DNA from: Planctomycetota bacterium
GTDB taxonomy: Bacteria; Planctomycetota; Phycisphaerae; Sedimentisphaerales; Anaerobacaceae
Assembly: GCA_022567055.1 (NCBI GenBank)
Contig: JADFHU010000290.1
Location: 1-7,041, forward strand
Direction of reading: 5' to 3'
DNA length: 7,041 nucleotides
Of the stretch, positions 1-6,157 are shown piece by piece. Position 1 is the first letter of the stretch. Each line of letters begins with the position of its first letter. Under the pieces are notes generated by a model. That model was not told the origin of the DNA. It did no database searches and worked only from the letters and a program-made list of their open reading frames with translations. The translations under genes and the position numbers were made by a program.

Positions 1-16
1 GTCCCGATGAGGAGTA

Positions 17-1270
17 ATGAATTCTATGCATAGAAAAGTTGTCTTCGCCGTGCTGGTGGTTGGTTGGCTCGCCACATTTTCACCCATGACTCAGGCCGAG
101 CCTTGGCCCGGCTGGCGTGGTCCGCGCGGCGACGGTACTTGTATCGAGCAGGGTGTTCCCAGCGTATGGGATCCTGCCGGCGCGCTTTGGAAAACCGAAC
201 TCCCCGGTCAGGGGCATGCTTCACCGATCGTTTGGGGCGATCGTGTGTACACGGTCACCGGCAATCCTGCTACCCGGGATCGCATTCTGCTGTGTCTCGA
301 CCGCATGAGCGGCGAGATCCTCTGGCAGCAGACGGTGGTGAAGGGCCCTTTGGAGAAACTCCACAAGGAAAACAGCTATGCCTCGAGCACGCCGTTCACC
401 GACGGGAAAAGAGTCTATGTCACCTTCCGCGTCGGCGACGAGATCTTCGTGGCCGCGCATGACCTGGCCACCGGCAGGCAACTCTGGCGCGTGCGGCCGG
501 GGACCCATGTCGGTGAGTGGGGATTCAGCAACGCGCCCGTGCTTTTCAAGGACAAGGTCATCATCGACGGCGACAGCAAAGGCGATTCCTTCCTGATCGC
601 CCTGAGCAGCGCCGATGGCCGGACCCTCTGGCGCAACGATCGCACCCGGAAAGGGATCAGCTATAGCGCCCCGTTCATCCGTGAGTTGGCCGGGCGGATG
701 CAGATGATTCAATGCGGCAACCGCTGCGTGACCAGTTTTAACCCCGACACCGGTGAGCCCATCTGGACGGTCGATGGCCCTTCGGATGAATTCGTCGGCA
801 CTCCGGTCTACAGTGAACGCAGCGGATTGGTTTTCGTCAGCAGCAGTTGGCCGAAGCAGGTCCTGCTGGCGATCCGCCCCGACGGCACGGGCAATGTCAC
901 GGAGTCCCACGTCGTCTGGTCCAACAGAAAGGGCGCCCCCTATGTCCCCTCGCTAATCGTTTCTGGGGATTTCCTGCTCAGCGTCAACAGAGGTGGCACG
1001 GCATTCTGCTATGAGGCCGCCACCGGTGAGGTGCTTTGGCAGGAGAAGCTTGGGCGTCATCACGCTTCCCCGGTCTTGGTGGACGGACGGGTCTTTTTCA
1101 TTAACGACAAGGGCCAAATCAATGTGATCAAACCCGGCAGGGCGTTTGACTGCGTTGCGACGTATGAGCTGGGAGAGAAGTGCTATGCCTCCCCGGCAAT
1201 CAGCGATGGCCAGGTCTTTCTGCGGGGCTTTCAGCACCTCTTCTGCATTGGTCGGCGGCAGGTCGATTGA
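17..1270 (+). CDS. Exported PQQ-like beta-propeller repeat protein
   Basis: A 417-residue exported protein of the PQQ-binding-like (quinoprotein-like) beta-propeller family. A Sec signal peptide is clear: basic MHRK, hydrophobic core at residues 8-22, and a probable cut after TQA (27). The mature protein opens with WPGWRGPRGDG, typical of secreted propellers from planctomycetes and relatives. Blade motifs of the type D-x-x-(S/T)-G-x-x-L-W recur near residues 94-104, 149-157, 197-205, 243-250 and 334-341, with a degenerate one near 287-301, so six to eight blades are likely. The family acts as a periplasmic or cell-surface scaffold or, less often, as a PQQ dehydrogenase. I see no obvious catalytic signature, so the substrate is unknown. 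Start choice is uncertain: GAGGAG (9-14) lies very close to ATG17, and the in-frame ATG26 (M4) is equally possible with an 11-base gap. Either keeps the signal peptide. Confidence 0.9.
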   Translation: MNSMHRKVVFAVLVVGWLATFSPMTQAEPWPGWRGPRGDGTCIEQGVPSVWDPAGALWKTELPGQGHASPIVWGDRVYTVTGNPATRDRILLCLDRMSGEILWQQTVVKGPLEKLHKENSYASSTPFTDGKRVYVTFRVGDEIFVAAHDLATGRQLWRVRPGTHVGEWGFSNAPVLFKDKVIIDGDSKGDSFLIALSSADGRTLWRNDRTRKGISYSAPFIRELAGRMQMIQCGNRCVTSFNPDTGEPIWTVDGPSDEFVGTPVYSERSGLVFVSSSWPKQVLLAIRPDGTGNVTESHVVWSNRKGAPYVPSLIVSGDFLLSVNRGGTAFCYEAATGEVLWQEKLGRHHASPVLVDGRVFFINDKGQINVIKPGRAFDCVATYELGEKCYASPAISDGQVFLRGFQHLFCIGRRQVD

Positions 1271-1387
1271 AAGCCATGGCCGTCGGGGCCTTTCGCAAGT
1301 ATGACATCGCGGTGGGCTTCTATCTTCCTCGGGCGCGCCAAGGAATCGGGCTGCGGCCGTCACATAGAACTTTGACGAGGACAGGGC

Positions 1388-2116
1388 ATGAAGTTACTGA
1401 GCTTTGACATAGAGATCTCGGATGTCTTTGAGCTACGAGAACACGAGGACATGGAGAAGTATGCGCCCTTTCATATTTCGGTGGCGGCAACGGCCGTTCA
1501 TGGCGGGGAGGAACGCGTGTGGTATTCGGAGGATGAGGCCCGTCGTCCGGCCTTGAACTTGACGCAGCACCGGGCGCATGAACTCCTCGAGTATCTCGAC
1601 GAGATGCAACGGAAGGGGTTCATGGTCTGCGCTTGGAACGGCTTGGGCTTCGACCTGAAATGGCTTGGCCATCAGGCCGAGGACATGGCTCTCGCCGCAC
1701 GTATCGCTCTGAAGAGTTACGACCCCATGTACCAGTTTTTCAGCCAGGCCGGTTTCCCTGTCAAGCTGGCGAAGGTGGCAGAGGCCATGGGCATCACCCA
1801 AGAGAAGCGTATGGACGGGGCAGACGCCCCCAAGGAATGGCGTGCAGGCCAGCACCAAGCCGTCATGGACTATGTGCTCGGCGACTGTCAGATGACCAAT
1901 CTCATTGTCCTGGCCATACAGAAAGCCCGGCAGGTTCGATGGGTGACGGGAAAAGGAAGCGTCAGTTCAAAGCCTATGCCACGCCTCAAACCCGTCAAGG
2001 AGGTCATACAAGATCCCGAGCCCGATCAGTCTTGGATGGAGAGTCCGCTTCCAAGGTCGAAGTTTCACAAGTGGGCACTGGAAGCCACACGAGCGATCAC
2101 GAAGATGACCTTGTGA
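1388..2116 (+). CDS. Stand-alone DEDDy 3'-5' exonuclease (DNA polymerase B exonuclease type, RNase H-like fold)
   Basis: A 242-residue predicted cytoplasmic nuclease without signal peptide. The three exonuclease motifs are all present in order: ExoI as FDIEIS (D7, E9), ExoII as WNGLGFDLKWL (N84, D89), and ExoIII as DYVLGDCQMTN (Y162, D166). The YxxxD spacing places it in the DEDDy class with the proofreading domains of family B DNA polymerases, and the four acidic residues should bind two metal ions. No polymerase domain follows. Residues 183-242 form a basic, proline-containing tail (RWVTGKGS, then QSWMESPLPRSKFHKWAL) of unknown role. The start is supported by GAGG at 1377-1380, seven bases before the ATG. 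It lies 117 bases after the propeller gene and 24 before the next gene, so it is probably co-transcribed with the latter. DNA or RNA as substrate cannot be decided; repair or proofreading in trans is only an inference. Confidence 0.85.
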   Translation: MKLLSFDIEISDVFELREHEDMEKYAPFHISVAATAVHGGEERVWYSEDEARRPALNLTQHRAHELLEYLDEMQRKGFMVCAWNGLGFDLKWLGHQAEDMALAARIALKSYDPMYQFFSQAGFPVKLAKVAEAMGITQEKRMDGADAPKEWRAGQHQAVMDYVLGDCQMTNLIVLAIQKARQVRWVTGKGSVSSKPMPRLKPVKEVIQDPEPDQSWMESPLPRSKFHKWALEATRAITKMTL

Positions 2117-2140
2117 GCAGTCGGAGCCAGAGGAAATAAG

Positions 2141-3313
2141 ATGAACACGAAACCGTTCCTAACTTTGATCCAGTTTCTCGTGAGTGTGCTCGCTTGCGTC
2201 TCAGCGGCTATGAGAGTGGAGCCCCCGCGCATCGACTGCGTCGTGCCGCTGCCTGAACAACCACAGGCCCAGTCTTCAGCAACGATTTGGTACGATGATT
2301 TCGATGGGCAGCCCAAACCCTATGCGGAAGGAGATTCCCCTCTCGACGACGGAATGGGCTTCGGCGGCAAAGGCAGGTCGATGCGCTGCCTCTACGAGAA
2401 GGGCAAACGGGGCATCGGCAGTCGCAAGGTGTTTTTCGGCGACTCGCCAACCTATGGGGACAAGGTCGTTCGGCGGGGCGAGCAATTCGATGAGGTCTAT
2501 TGGCGCGTCTACGTCAAACACCAGCAGGGCTGGCGTGGCGCACCGGCGAAGATGTCCCGCGCAACGAGTCTGACCAGTTCCCGCTGGTCCCAGGCGATGA
2601 TTGCCCACGTATGGAGCAGTCACAAGGGCTCGCTGACTTTGGATCCGGTCTGCGGCGTTCAGGGGGACCGCGTGGTGACACGGAAATACAATGACTTCGA
2701 ACGCATGAAGTGGTTGGGGAACATGCCGGTTTCTGCGTTTCCTATTCATGACACCGAAGAATCGGGCTACTGGGTCCTGGTAGAGTGCCGCGCGAAGCTC
2801 AACACGCCCGGCGAGCATGACGGCATCAACCAACTCTGGATCGACGGCCGCCTCGAGTGCGAACGCCGCAACCTGGACTTCCGTGGCAGCTACACCGAGC
2901 ACGGCATCAACGCGGTCTTCCTGGAGGCCTATTGGAACCAAGGGTCGCCCGTCACTCAGTCCCGTTGGTATGATAACTTCGTCATCTCCACCGAGCCAAT
3001 TGGCCCGGTGGTCTGCCCAACCAATCCCACCGTCATCAAGACGCTCTATCGCTGCCCCGGCAGGGCGGGCGCTTGGCAGGTAGAGGTGGCGGCCGACTAC
3101 GACGGCAAGGAGGTGGTGTACCGATCCCAGATTCTGCCGCCACGGGACACCGTGGTCATCGATCAGATGCACGGGACCTTCGTGGGCACACTGGCGGACA
3201 GAAACGAACTCGCCTCCGGGAGAACCTACTACCTGCGCGTCCGTCAGGAAAACAGTGACGGGATTCCATCCGACTGGAGCCGTTGGCATCAGGGATTTCG
3301 AGTCGCAGAGTAG
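2141..3313 (+). CDS. Exported polysaccharide-lyase-like (jelly-roll) protein with C-terminal FN3-like module
   Basis: A 390-residue protein with an N-terminal Sec signal (hydrophobic residues 6-22; cut probably after CVSA at 22; C19 makes only a poor lipobox). Residues 48-288 look like a concanavalin/jelly-roll fold as in polysaccharide lyase-like proteins: WYDDFDG opens the domain, YWRVYVKHQQGW (120-131) and YWVLVECRAKLNTPGEHDG (210-228) are likely strands, NQLWIDG (230-236) is a typical hairpin, and RWYDNFVISTEPIGPV (275-290) closes it. Residues about 308-388 resemble a fibronectin type III module (YYLRVRQENSDG, SDWSRWHQGF). A role in binding or cleaving an acidic polysaccharide outside the cytoplasm is inferred; catalytic residues could not be assigned. 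AGAGGA at 2129-2134, six bases before the ATG, supports the start. The 24-base gap to the exonuclease suggests a shared transcript. Confidence 0.72.
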   Translation: MNTKPFLTLIQFLVSVLACVSAAMRVEPPRIDCVVPLPEQPQAQSSATIWYDDFDGQPKPYAEGDSPLDDGMGFGGKGRSMRCLYEKGKRGIGSRKVFFGDSPTYGDKVVRRGEQFDEVYWRVYVKHQQGWRGAPAKMSRATSLTSSRWSQAMIAHVWSSHKGSLTLDPVCGVQGDRVVTRKYNDFERMKWLGNMPVSAFPIHDTEESGYWVLVECRAKLNTPGEHDGINQLWIDGRLECERRNLDFRGSYTEHGINAVFLEAYWNQGSPVTQSRWYDNFVISTEPIGPVVCPTNPTVIKTLYRCPGRAGAWQVEVAADYDGKEVVYRSQILPPRDTVVIDQMHGTFVGTLADRNELASGRTYYLRVRQENSDGIPSDWSRWHQGFRVAE

Positions 3314-3640
3314 TCAAAAGAATTCGGCAACCGTTCACTGAGTAGGGGATTGATAAGATTGCTTACGAGGCGTAGTAACTTCACCATTGGACATTCCTGT
3401 TCGATATTCTGCGGTTCATTTCTGCTCGGGAAGATCGGCGAAGGGTTACGAGACGCGTAGGGCATCATGTTCGGAAGATTTGACGGGGACTGGTCCAGAT
3501 TTTGGCTGCATCTTCTCATTGGCCTTGTCCTCGGAGCGGCGATTGGGTCTGTGAACTGAACACGCAGATGCTATCAGTGTGGCATGCGACGCGAAGCACA
3601 GCATCACGGCGGACCCGACCAAGGCGCAGGCCAGTCACCC
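3314..3640. other. Gap between convergent genes
   Basis: This 327-base stretch separates the lyase-like gene (+) from the HAD phosphatase (-). It is visibly richer in A and T near its left end than the flanking genes. It holds one possible small open frame (3467-3559) and a short imperfect direct repeat (3363-3375 and 3446-3460, both starting TTACGAG and ending GTAG). I found no convincing intrinsic terminator for either convergent gene: no GC-rich stem followed by a T run on either strand. Open frames on the - strand across 3289-3519 lack family resemblance and a ribosome binding site. Confidence 0.5.
3467..3559 (+). CDS. Possible 30-residue single-pass membrane peptide
   Basis: The frame runs from ATG 3467 to TGA 3557-3559. 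It begins MFGRFDGDWSRFWLH, an amphipathic, aromatic and basic N-terminus, and continues as an uninterrupted hydrophobic stretch (about residues 13-29) that could cross the membrane once. Glycines at 19, 23 and 27 form a repeated GxxxG pattern (glycine zipper), which favours helix packing. AGGG at 3459-3462 lies only four bases before the ATG, so the ribosome binding site is weak. An in-frame stop at 3458-3460 rules out a longer start. It could be a real small membrane protein, the 5' remnant of a longer membrane gene, or chance. The orderly topology is the only argument in its favour. Confidence 0.33.
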   Translation: MFGRFDGDWSRFWLHLLIGLVLGAAIGSVN

Positions 3641-4267
3641 CTAGAGTACCTGCGGGTCGTCGACCGTAAACGATCTTACAAAGCGCTCTACATCGCTATG
3701 ATTCTCCGGTGTCACTTGCATGGCGTGCATGCCGATGCCCTTCGCACCTCGGACATTGGCTTCCGCGTCATCCAGGAAAACACAGTGCTGGGGCTGTCTG
3801 CCGAGTTTTTGGGATACAGTGCGATAGATCGCGGGGTCGGGTTTGTGCAGACCGAGTTCGAAGGAAAAGAAGTGATGCGTGCCGACGTCAAAGAAACCCG
3901 GTACGCCACGTCCAATGGCCGTGACCTGATGCGGGCCAATGTTGCTCAGCATGGCCACGGCGTGCCCTCGTTCGTGCAAGTCTAGATAGAGCCCGTGGAC
4001 GAAGGGGTTGGGTGTAAAGAGTTCCGCCCACTGGTCGACCCATTCTTCGAATGTCCACGTCAAGCCAATGCGGGCACAAAACTCATCGTAATACGCTCTA
4101 TCATCGGTCTTGCCGGTTTCAACATCAACATAGGCGGGATTGCTCCATTCGGACTGCACCTGAGACAGTGGCGCCTGTGCGCACTCGGCGATCTTCTCCT
4201 GCAGCGGGACAAAATTGAAATCCAGCAGAACTTTACCGATATCGAAGATGAATACGTAGTCATTCAT
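3641..4267 (-). CDS. HAD-IA family phosphatase (YihX-like)
   Basis: A 208-residue cytoplasmic hydrolase of the haloacid dehalogenase superfamily, subfamily IA, with all four motifs. Motif I is VFIFDIGKVLLDF, with nucleophile D9; G11 stands where many HADs have a second Asp, as in the FDxGxV branch that includes E. coli YihX, a glucose-1-phosphate phosphatase. Motif II is AMLSNIG (S108), motif III LHKPDP (K142) and motif IV VFLDDAEANVRGA (D166, D167). The cap domain is about residues 17-90. A small phosphorylated metabolite, perhaps a sugar phosphate, is the likely substrate; the exact one is not predictable. The ATG at 4267 is chosen because it sits just before motif I and gives the family's usual length. 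The same frame stays open upstream to a TTG at 4480, but that part lies inside the palindromic repeat, has no ATG, and adds 71 residues foreign to the family. No Shine-Dalgarno sequence precedes the ATG. Confidence 0.9.
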   Translation of the reverse strand: MNDYVFIFDIGKVLLDFNFVPLQEKIAECAQAPLSQVQSEWSNPAYVDVETGKTDDRAYYDEFCARIGLTWTFEEWVDQWAELFTPNPFVHGLYLDLHERGHAVAMLSNIGPHQVTAIGRGVPGFFDVGTHHFFSFELGLHKPDPAIYRTVSQKLGRQPQHCVFLDDAEANVRGAKGIGMHAMQVTPENHSDVERFVRSFTVDDPQVL

Positions 4268-4271
4268 GTCA

Positions 4272-4459
4272 TTAAGGGATCGGCAAGAAATAAGTTGGAC
4301 AATTTGGGGTCCAAGTGTGCCCCATATTTGGTCGCGCCCGATTGAGCGAAACCACAGGCGTAGCTGTTCTACGTCGCGGATTTCGCGATTGAGAAGCGAC
4401 CAAAGATGGGGTGCAATTGGGCATTCAGAAGTCCAAGTTATTTCTTGCCGCTCCCTAAG
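4272..4459. repeat. 188-base imperfect palindrome (MITE- or REP-like element)
   Basis: The sequence from 4272 to 4363 is matched by the reverse complement of 4369-4459, with roughly 70% identity by eye. The best-paired parts are a 13-base perfect arm CGGCAAGAAATAA (4281-4293 with 4438-4450), TTGGAC (4295-4300 with 4431-4436), a paired block around CCCCATaTTTGGTCGC (4320-4335), GCGAAA (4346-4351 with 4382-4387), and GTAG (4360-4363) with CTAC (4369-4372) around a five-base loop CTGTT. Conservation is highest at the tips, as expected of terminal repeats. Because of the symmetry both strands can be read as similar short peptides (RDRQEISWT on +, RERQEITWT on -), which are artefacts of the palindrome rather than evidence of a gene. 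No transposase gene or clear target-site duplication is visible. The left tip ends five bases before the HAD start codon. Confidence 0.78.
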
Positions 4460-4497
4460 CCTGCGAAGCTGAGTGGCCAAGGGTCAGGGACTTAGGG

Positions 4498-4525
4498 GGT
4501 AAAGAATCAGGGTATGCACTTTACC
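4498..4525. promoter_or_regulatory. Operator-like inverted repeat GGTAAAG-N14-CTTTACC
   Basis: A perfect seven-base inverted repeat, GGTAAAG (4498-4504) and CTTTACC (4519-4525), with 14 bases between. The right half overlaps the candidate -10 box of the leftward promoter (4518-4523), and the centre (about 4511) coincides with the expected transcription start. That placement is what one expects for a dimeric repressor site acting on the HAD gene, but no regulator gene is present in the window. A chance repeat or an RNA hairpin with a long loop are alternatives. Confidence 0.3.
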
Positions 4526-4546
4526 TTCACGAGTACAGAAGTGCAA
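4518..4546 (-). promoter_or_regulatory. Candidate sigma-70-type promoter reading toward the HAD gene
   Basis: On the - strand TTGCAC (4546-4541) is followed after exactly 17 bases by TAAAGT (4523-4518). The -10 box matches the consensus at four of six positions and the -35 box is weaker. Transcription would start near 4511 and run through the whole 188-base palindrome before reaching the HAD start at 4267, giving a leader of about 240 bases. Sequence match only. Confidence 0.28.
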
Positions 4547-4580
4547 ATCAAAAGCCCGGATTCCCCTGGCCTGCATAGAC

Positions 4581-4653
4581 AGACCCGTCAGGATTGGGTC
4601 TCTTGGCCGTTCCCGCGTCGGCCACGGCCTTAAGTGCCCAAGGGCACGAACGG
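4581..4653. other. Cluster of short GC-rich hairpins
   Basis: Three stems lie within 73 bases. AGACCC (4581-4586) pairs with GGGTCT (4596-4601) across a nine-base loop. CCGTTC (4607-4612) pairs with GAACGG (4648-4653) and encloses the 14-base perfect palindrome GTGCCCAAGGGCAC (4634-4647). No T run follows any stem on either strand, so an intrinsic terminator is unlikely. The block sits upstream of both candidate start sites, so it would be untranscribed unless another promoter exists. It may be regulator-binding DNA, a small RNA or a remnant of a repeat; the sequence does not say which. Confidence 0.3.
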
Positions 4654-4677
4654 GAGAACACGCAGGAATTCTCGCTA

Positions 4678-4706
4678 TTGATGCTTGCGGCCAGGCGGAT
4701 TAGAAT
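4678..4706 (+). promoter_or_regulatory. Candidate sigma-70-type promoter of the oxidoreductase/DUF1080 operon
   Basis: TTGATG (4678-4683) and TAGAAT (4701-4706) are separated by exactly 17 bases, matching the consensus at four and five of six positions. The expected start is near 4713, giving a leader of about 70 bases before the ATG at 4782. It is the best promoter match I found in the window, and its position just before the operon supports it. Confidence 0.45.
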
Positions 4707-4781
4707 GGAGGAGACACCCGGCGTAGATGCCGACTGAGCTTGCCTGGGGTGAATGATGCTACTTTTGCTACGGAGTACGCC

Positions 4782-6149
4782 ATGAGACAAGTCACACGTA
4801 GAACCTTCTTAAAAGGGGTATCGGCTTTAGGAGGGCTGGGACCCCTTGTTTTCTGCGCTACGAGCCGAGGCCAGGAAACCGGACGAAAACTTCGCCATGC
4901 CTGTATCGGGACGGGGGGCATGGGTTTGAGCGACCTGAATTCTCTGACCTCCCATGGCGACGTCGAGTTTGTGGCTTTCTGTGACGTAGACGCGCAGAGA
5001 CTCGCGAAGGCCGCGGAGCTGCATCCCGACGCTCGCACCTATTCGGATTGGCGAATCCTGCTCGATAAGGAAAAGGATCGCATCGATTCGGTCAACGTCT
5101 CTACACCAGACCACATGCATGCCTCCATCACCATGACCGCCTTGCGTCTGGGCAAACATGTCTACTGTCAAAAGCCGCTTTGCCACGATATCGCCGAATG
5201 CCGGGCCGTGGTCCGGGAGGCGGCGCGACGCCCCCAGCAAGTCACGCAGATGGGGATTCAGATTCATTCCCATACGGCCTATCGTACGGCCGTCGCCATG
5301 ATCCAGTATGGGATCATCGGCAAGATCCGAGAGGTGCACTCCTGGTGCGGGAAGGGGTGGGTGGGACCTCCGGAGACGCGTCCCGCTCACAGTGACCCCG
5401 TACCGGAGACACTGGACTGGGACCTTTGGCTGGGCAGCGCTCCCAAGCGTCCCTATGTCCGTAAGATATATCATCCCGGCAATTGGCGTCGTTGGCTTGA
5501 CTTTGGGACGGGTACGCAGGGAGACATGGCTGCCCATATCATGGATCCGGTCTTCACCGCGCTGGCGCTGACGTCCCCTCTGGACATCCTGAGCGAGGGC
5601 TCGCCACCCTTTAGCGAGACCTACTCGCCCAGCAACCGGATCACCTACCGCTTTCCCGGCACGCGATTCACCACAGACGAAACCATACTGTACCACTGGT
5701 ACGACAGTGGTCTAACGCCGGACTTCAGCCCATGGCCACTGCCCGTCAATCCGGCCACCGGAGAGACGAAACCGCCCATGCAGGGATCCATGTTCATCGG
5801 CGAAAAGGGGCATCTCCTGCTGCCCCACATCAATGGCCCCCAGCCCTTACCCCGCGCGCGCTTTATCGAGGATATACGCCACTTCAAGAAAGAGGTCGTG
5901 CTGCCGACGATTGATAACCACTACGGTCAATTCGTCAAGGCCGCACTGGGCCAGGGCACGACCACGGCGCCTTTCAGCTACGGAGGGCTGCTATCCGAAA
6001 GCGTGCTGATGGGCGCGATTGCCAATCGATTTCCACGACAGCGCCTGATCTGGGATGCCCAGGCTGGGCAATTCACGAATGTTCCCGAGGCCAACGCCTT
6101 CCTACGCCGAACCTATCGCGCGGGTTGGGAAGTCGAAGGACTAAGCTAG
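4782..6149 (+). CDS. Tat-exported Gfo/Idh/MocA family oxidoreductase
   Basis: A 455-residue NAD(P)-dependent sugar dehydrogenase-like protein. The N-terminus has a twin-arginine signal, TRRTFLKG (R6, R7) followed by a mildly hydrophobic stretch to about residue 28, so it is probably exported folded with its cofactor. The Rossmann fold shows ACIGTGGMG (G43, G45, G46, G48) and FCDVD (D68). HVYCQKPL (127-133) contains the expected catalytic K131, with Q in place of the usual E of the EKP motif. GDMAAHIMD (247-255) carries the conserved His252. Family members oxidise or reduce sugar hydroxyls, commonly at C3 of glycosides. ATG 4782 is chosen over an upstream TTG at 4740 because GGAG (4772-4775) lies six bases before it and the Tat motif then starts at residue 5. 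The gene ends eight bases before the DUF1080 gene, indicating one operon. The substrate is not predictable. Confidence 0.93.
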   Translation: MRQVTRRTFLKGVSALGGLGPLVFCATSRGQETGRKLRHACIGTGGMGLSDLNSLTSHGDVEFVAFCDVDAQRLAKAAELHPDARTYSDWRILLDKEKDRIDSVNVSTPDHMHASITMTALRLGKHVYCQKPLCHDIAECRAVVREAARRPQQVTQMGIQIHSHTAYRTAVAMIQYGIIGKIREVHSWCGKGWVGPPETRPAHSDPVPETLDWDLWLGSAPKRPYVRKIYHPGNWRRWLDFGTGTQGDMAAHIMDPVFTALALTSPLDILSEGSPPFSETYSPSNRITYRFPGTRFTTDETILYHWYDSGLTPDFSPWPLPVNPATGETKPPMQGSMFIGEKGHLLLPHINGPQPLPRARFIEDIRHFKKEVVLPTIDNHYGQFVKAALGQGTTTAPFSYGGLLSESVLMGAIANRFPRQRLIWDAQAGQFTNVPEANAFLRRTYRAGWEVEGLS

Positions 6150-6157
6150 GAGAAAAG

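Larger units (their letters stand above)
4460..4781. other. Divergent control region between HAD and oxidoreductase genes
   Basis: No gene was found in these 322 bases. They hold the candidate leftward promoter with its inverted repeat (4498-4546), a cluster of three short GC-rich hairpins (4581-4653), and the candidate rightward promoter (4678-4706). The roughly 70 bases between the rightward start site and the oxidoreductase ATG contain only a ten-codon open frame (4705-4737) with no support. Confidence 0.5.

Noticed and set aside
1..20. End of an upstream gene (TGA at 8-10, TAA at 15-17 or TGA at 18-20)
   Set aside because: Too few bases to tell a real coding end from chance stops.
221..910. 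229-residue open frame on the - strand across the propeller gene
   Set aside because: The sense strand carries the clear PQQ-type repeats; the antisense product has unnatural composition and no motifs.
1268..1294. Hairpin GAAAG...CTTTC right at the stop codon of the propeller gene as a terminator
   Set aside because: The stem has a bulge and no T run follows, so it does not meet the form of an intrinsic terminator. Whether transcription continues into the exonuclease gene stays open.
2276..3289. 337-residue open frame on the - strand across the lyase-like gene
   Set aside because: It is a shadow of high third-position GC in the + strand gene, has no recognisable motif, and the + strand product has a signal peptide and a ribosome binding site.
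3350..3378. TTGATA-17-TAGTAA as a promoter for the small open frame
   Set aside because: Spacing is right but the -10 box matches only about three of six positions, no better than expected by chance in this AT-richer gap.
3584..3985. 133-residue + strand open frame
   Set aside because: Mostly antisense to the conserved C-terminal HAD motifs III and IV, with no ribosome binding site.
4268..4480. N-terminal extension of the HAD frame (71 residues from TTG 4480)
   Set aside because: It lies almost entirely within the palindrome, has no ATG or ribosome binding site, and gives a protein longer than the family with no related sequence. The short + strand peptide RDRQEISWT mirrors it because of the symmetry.
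4705..4737. Ten-codon open frame in the leader of the oxidoreductase operon
   Set aside because: It overlaps the -10 box, would begin upstream of the predicted transcription start, and has no attenuator-like codon run.
4827..5696. 289-residue open frame on the - strand across the oxidoreductase
   Set aside because: It is antisense to an unambiguous Gfo/Idh/MocA gene and shows no family features.
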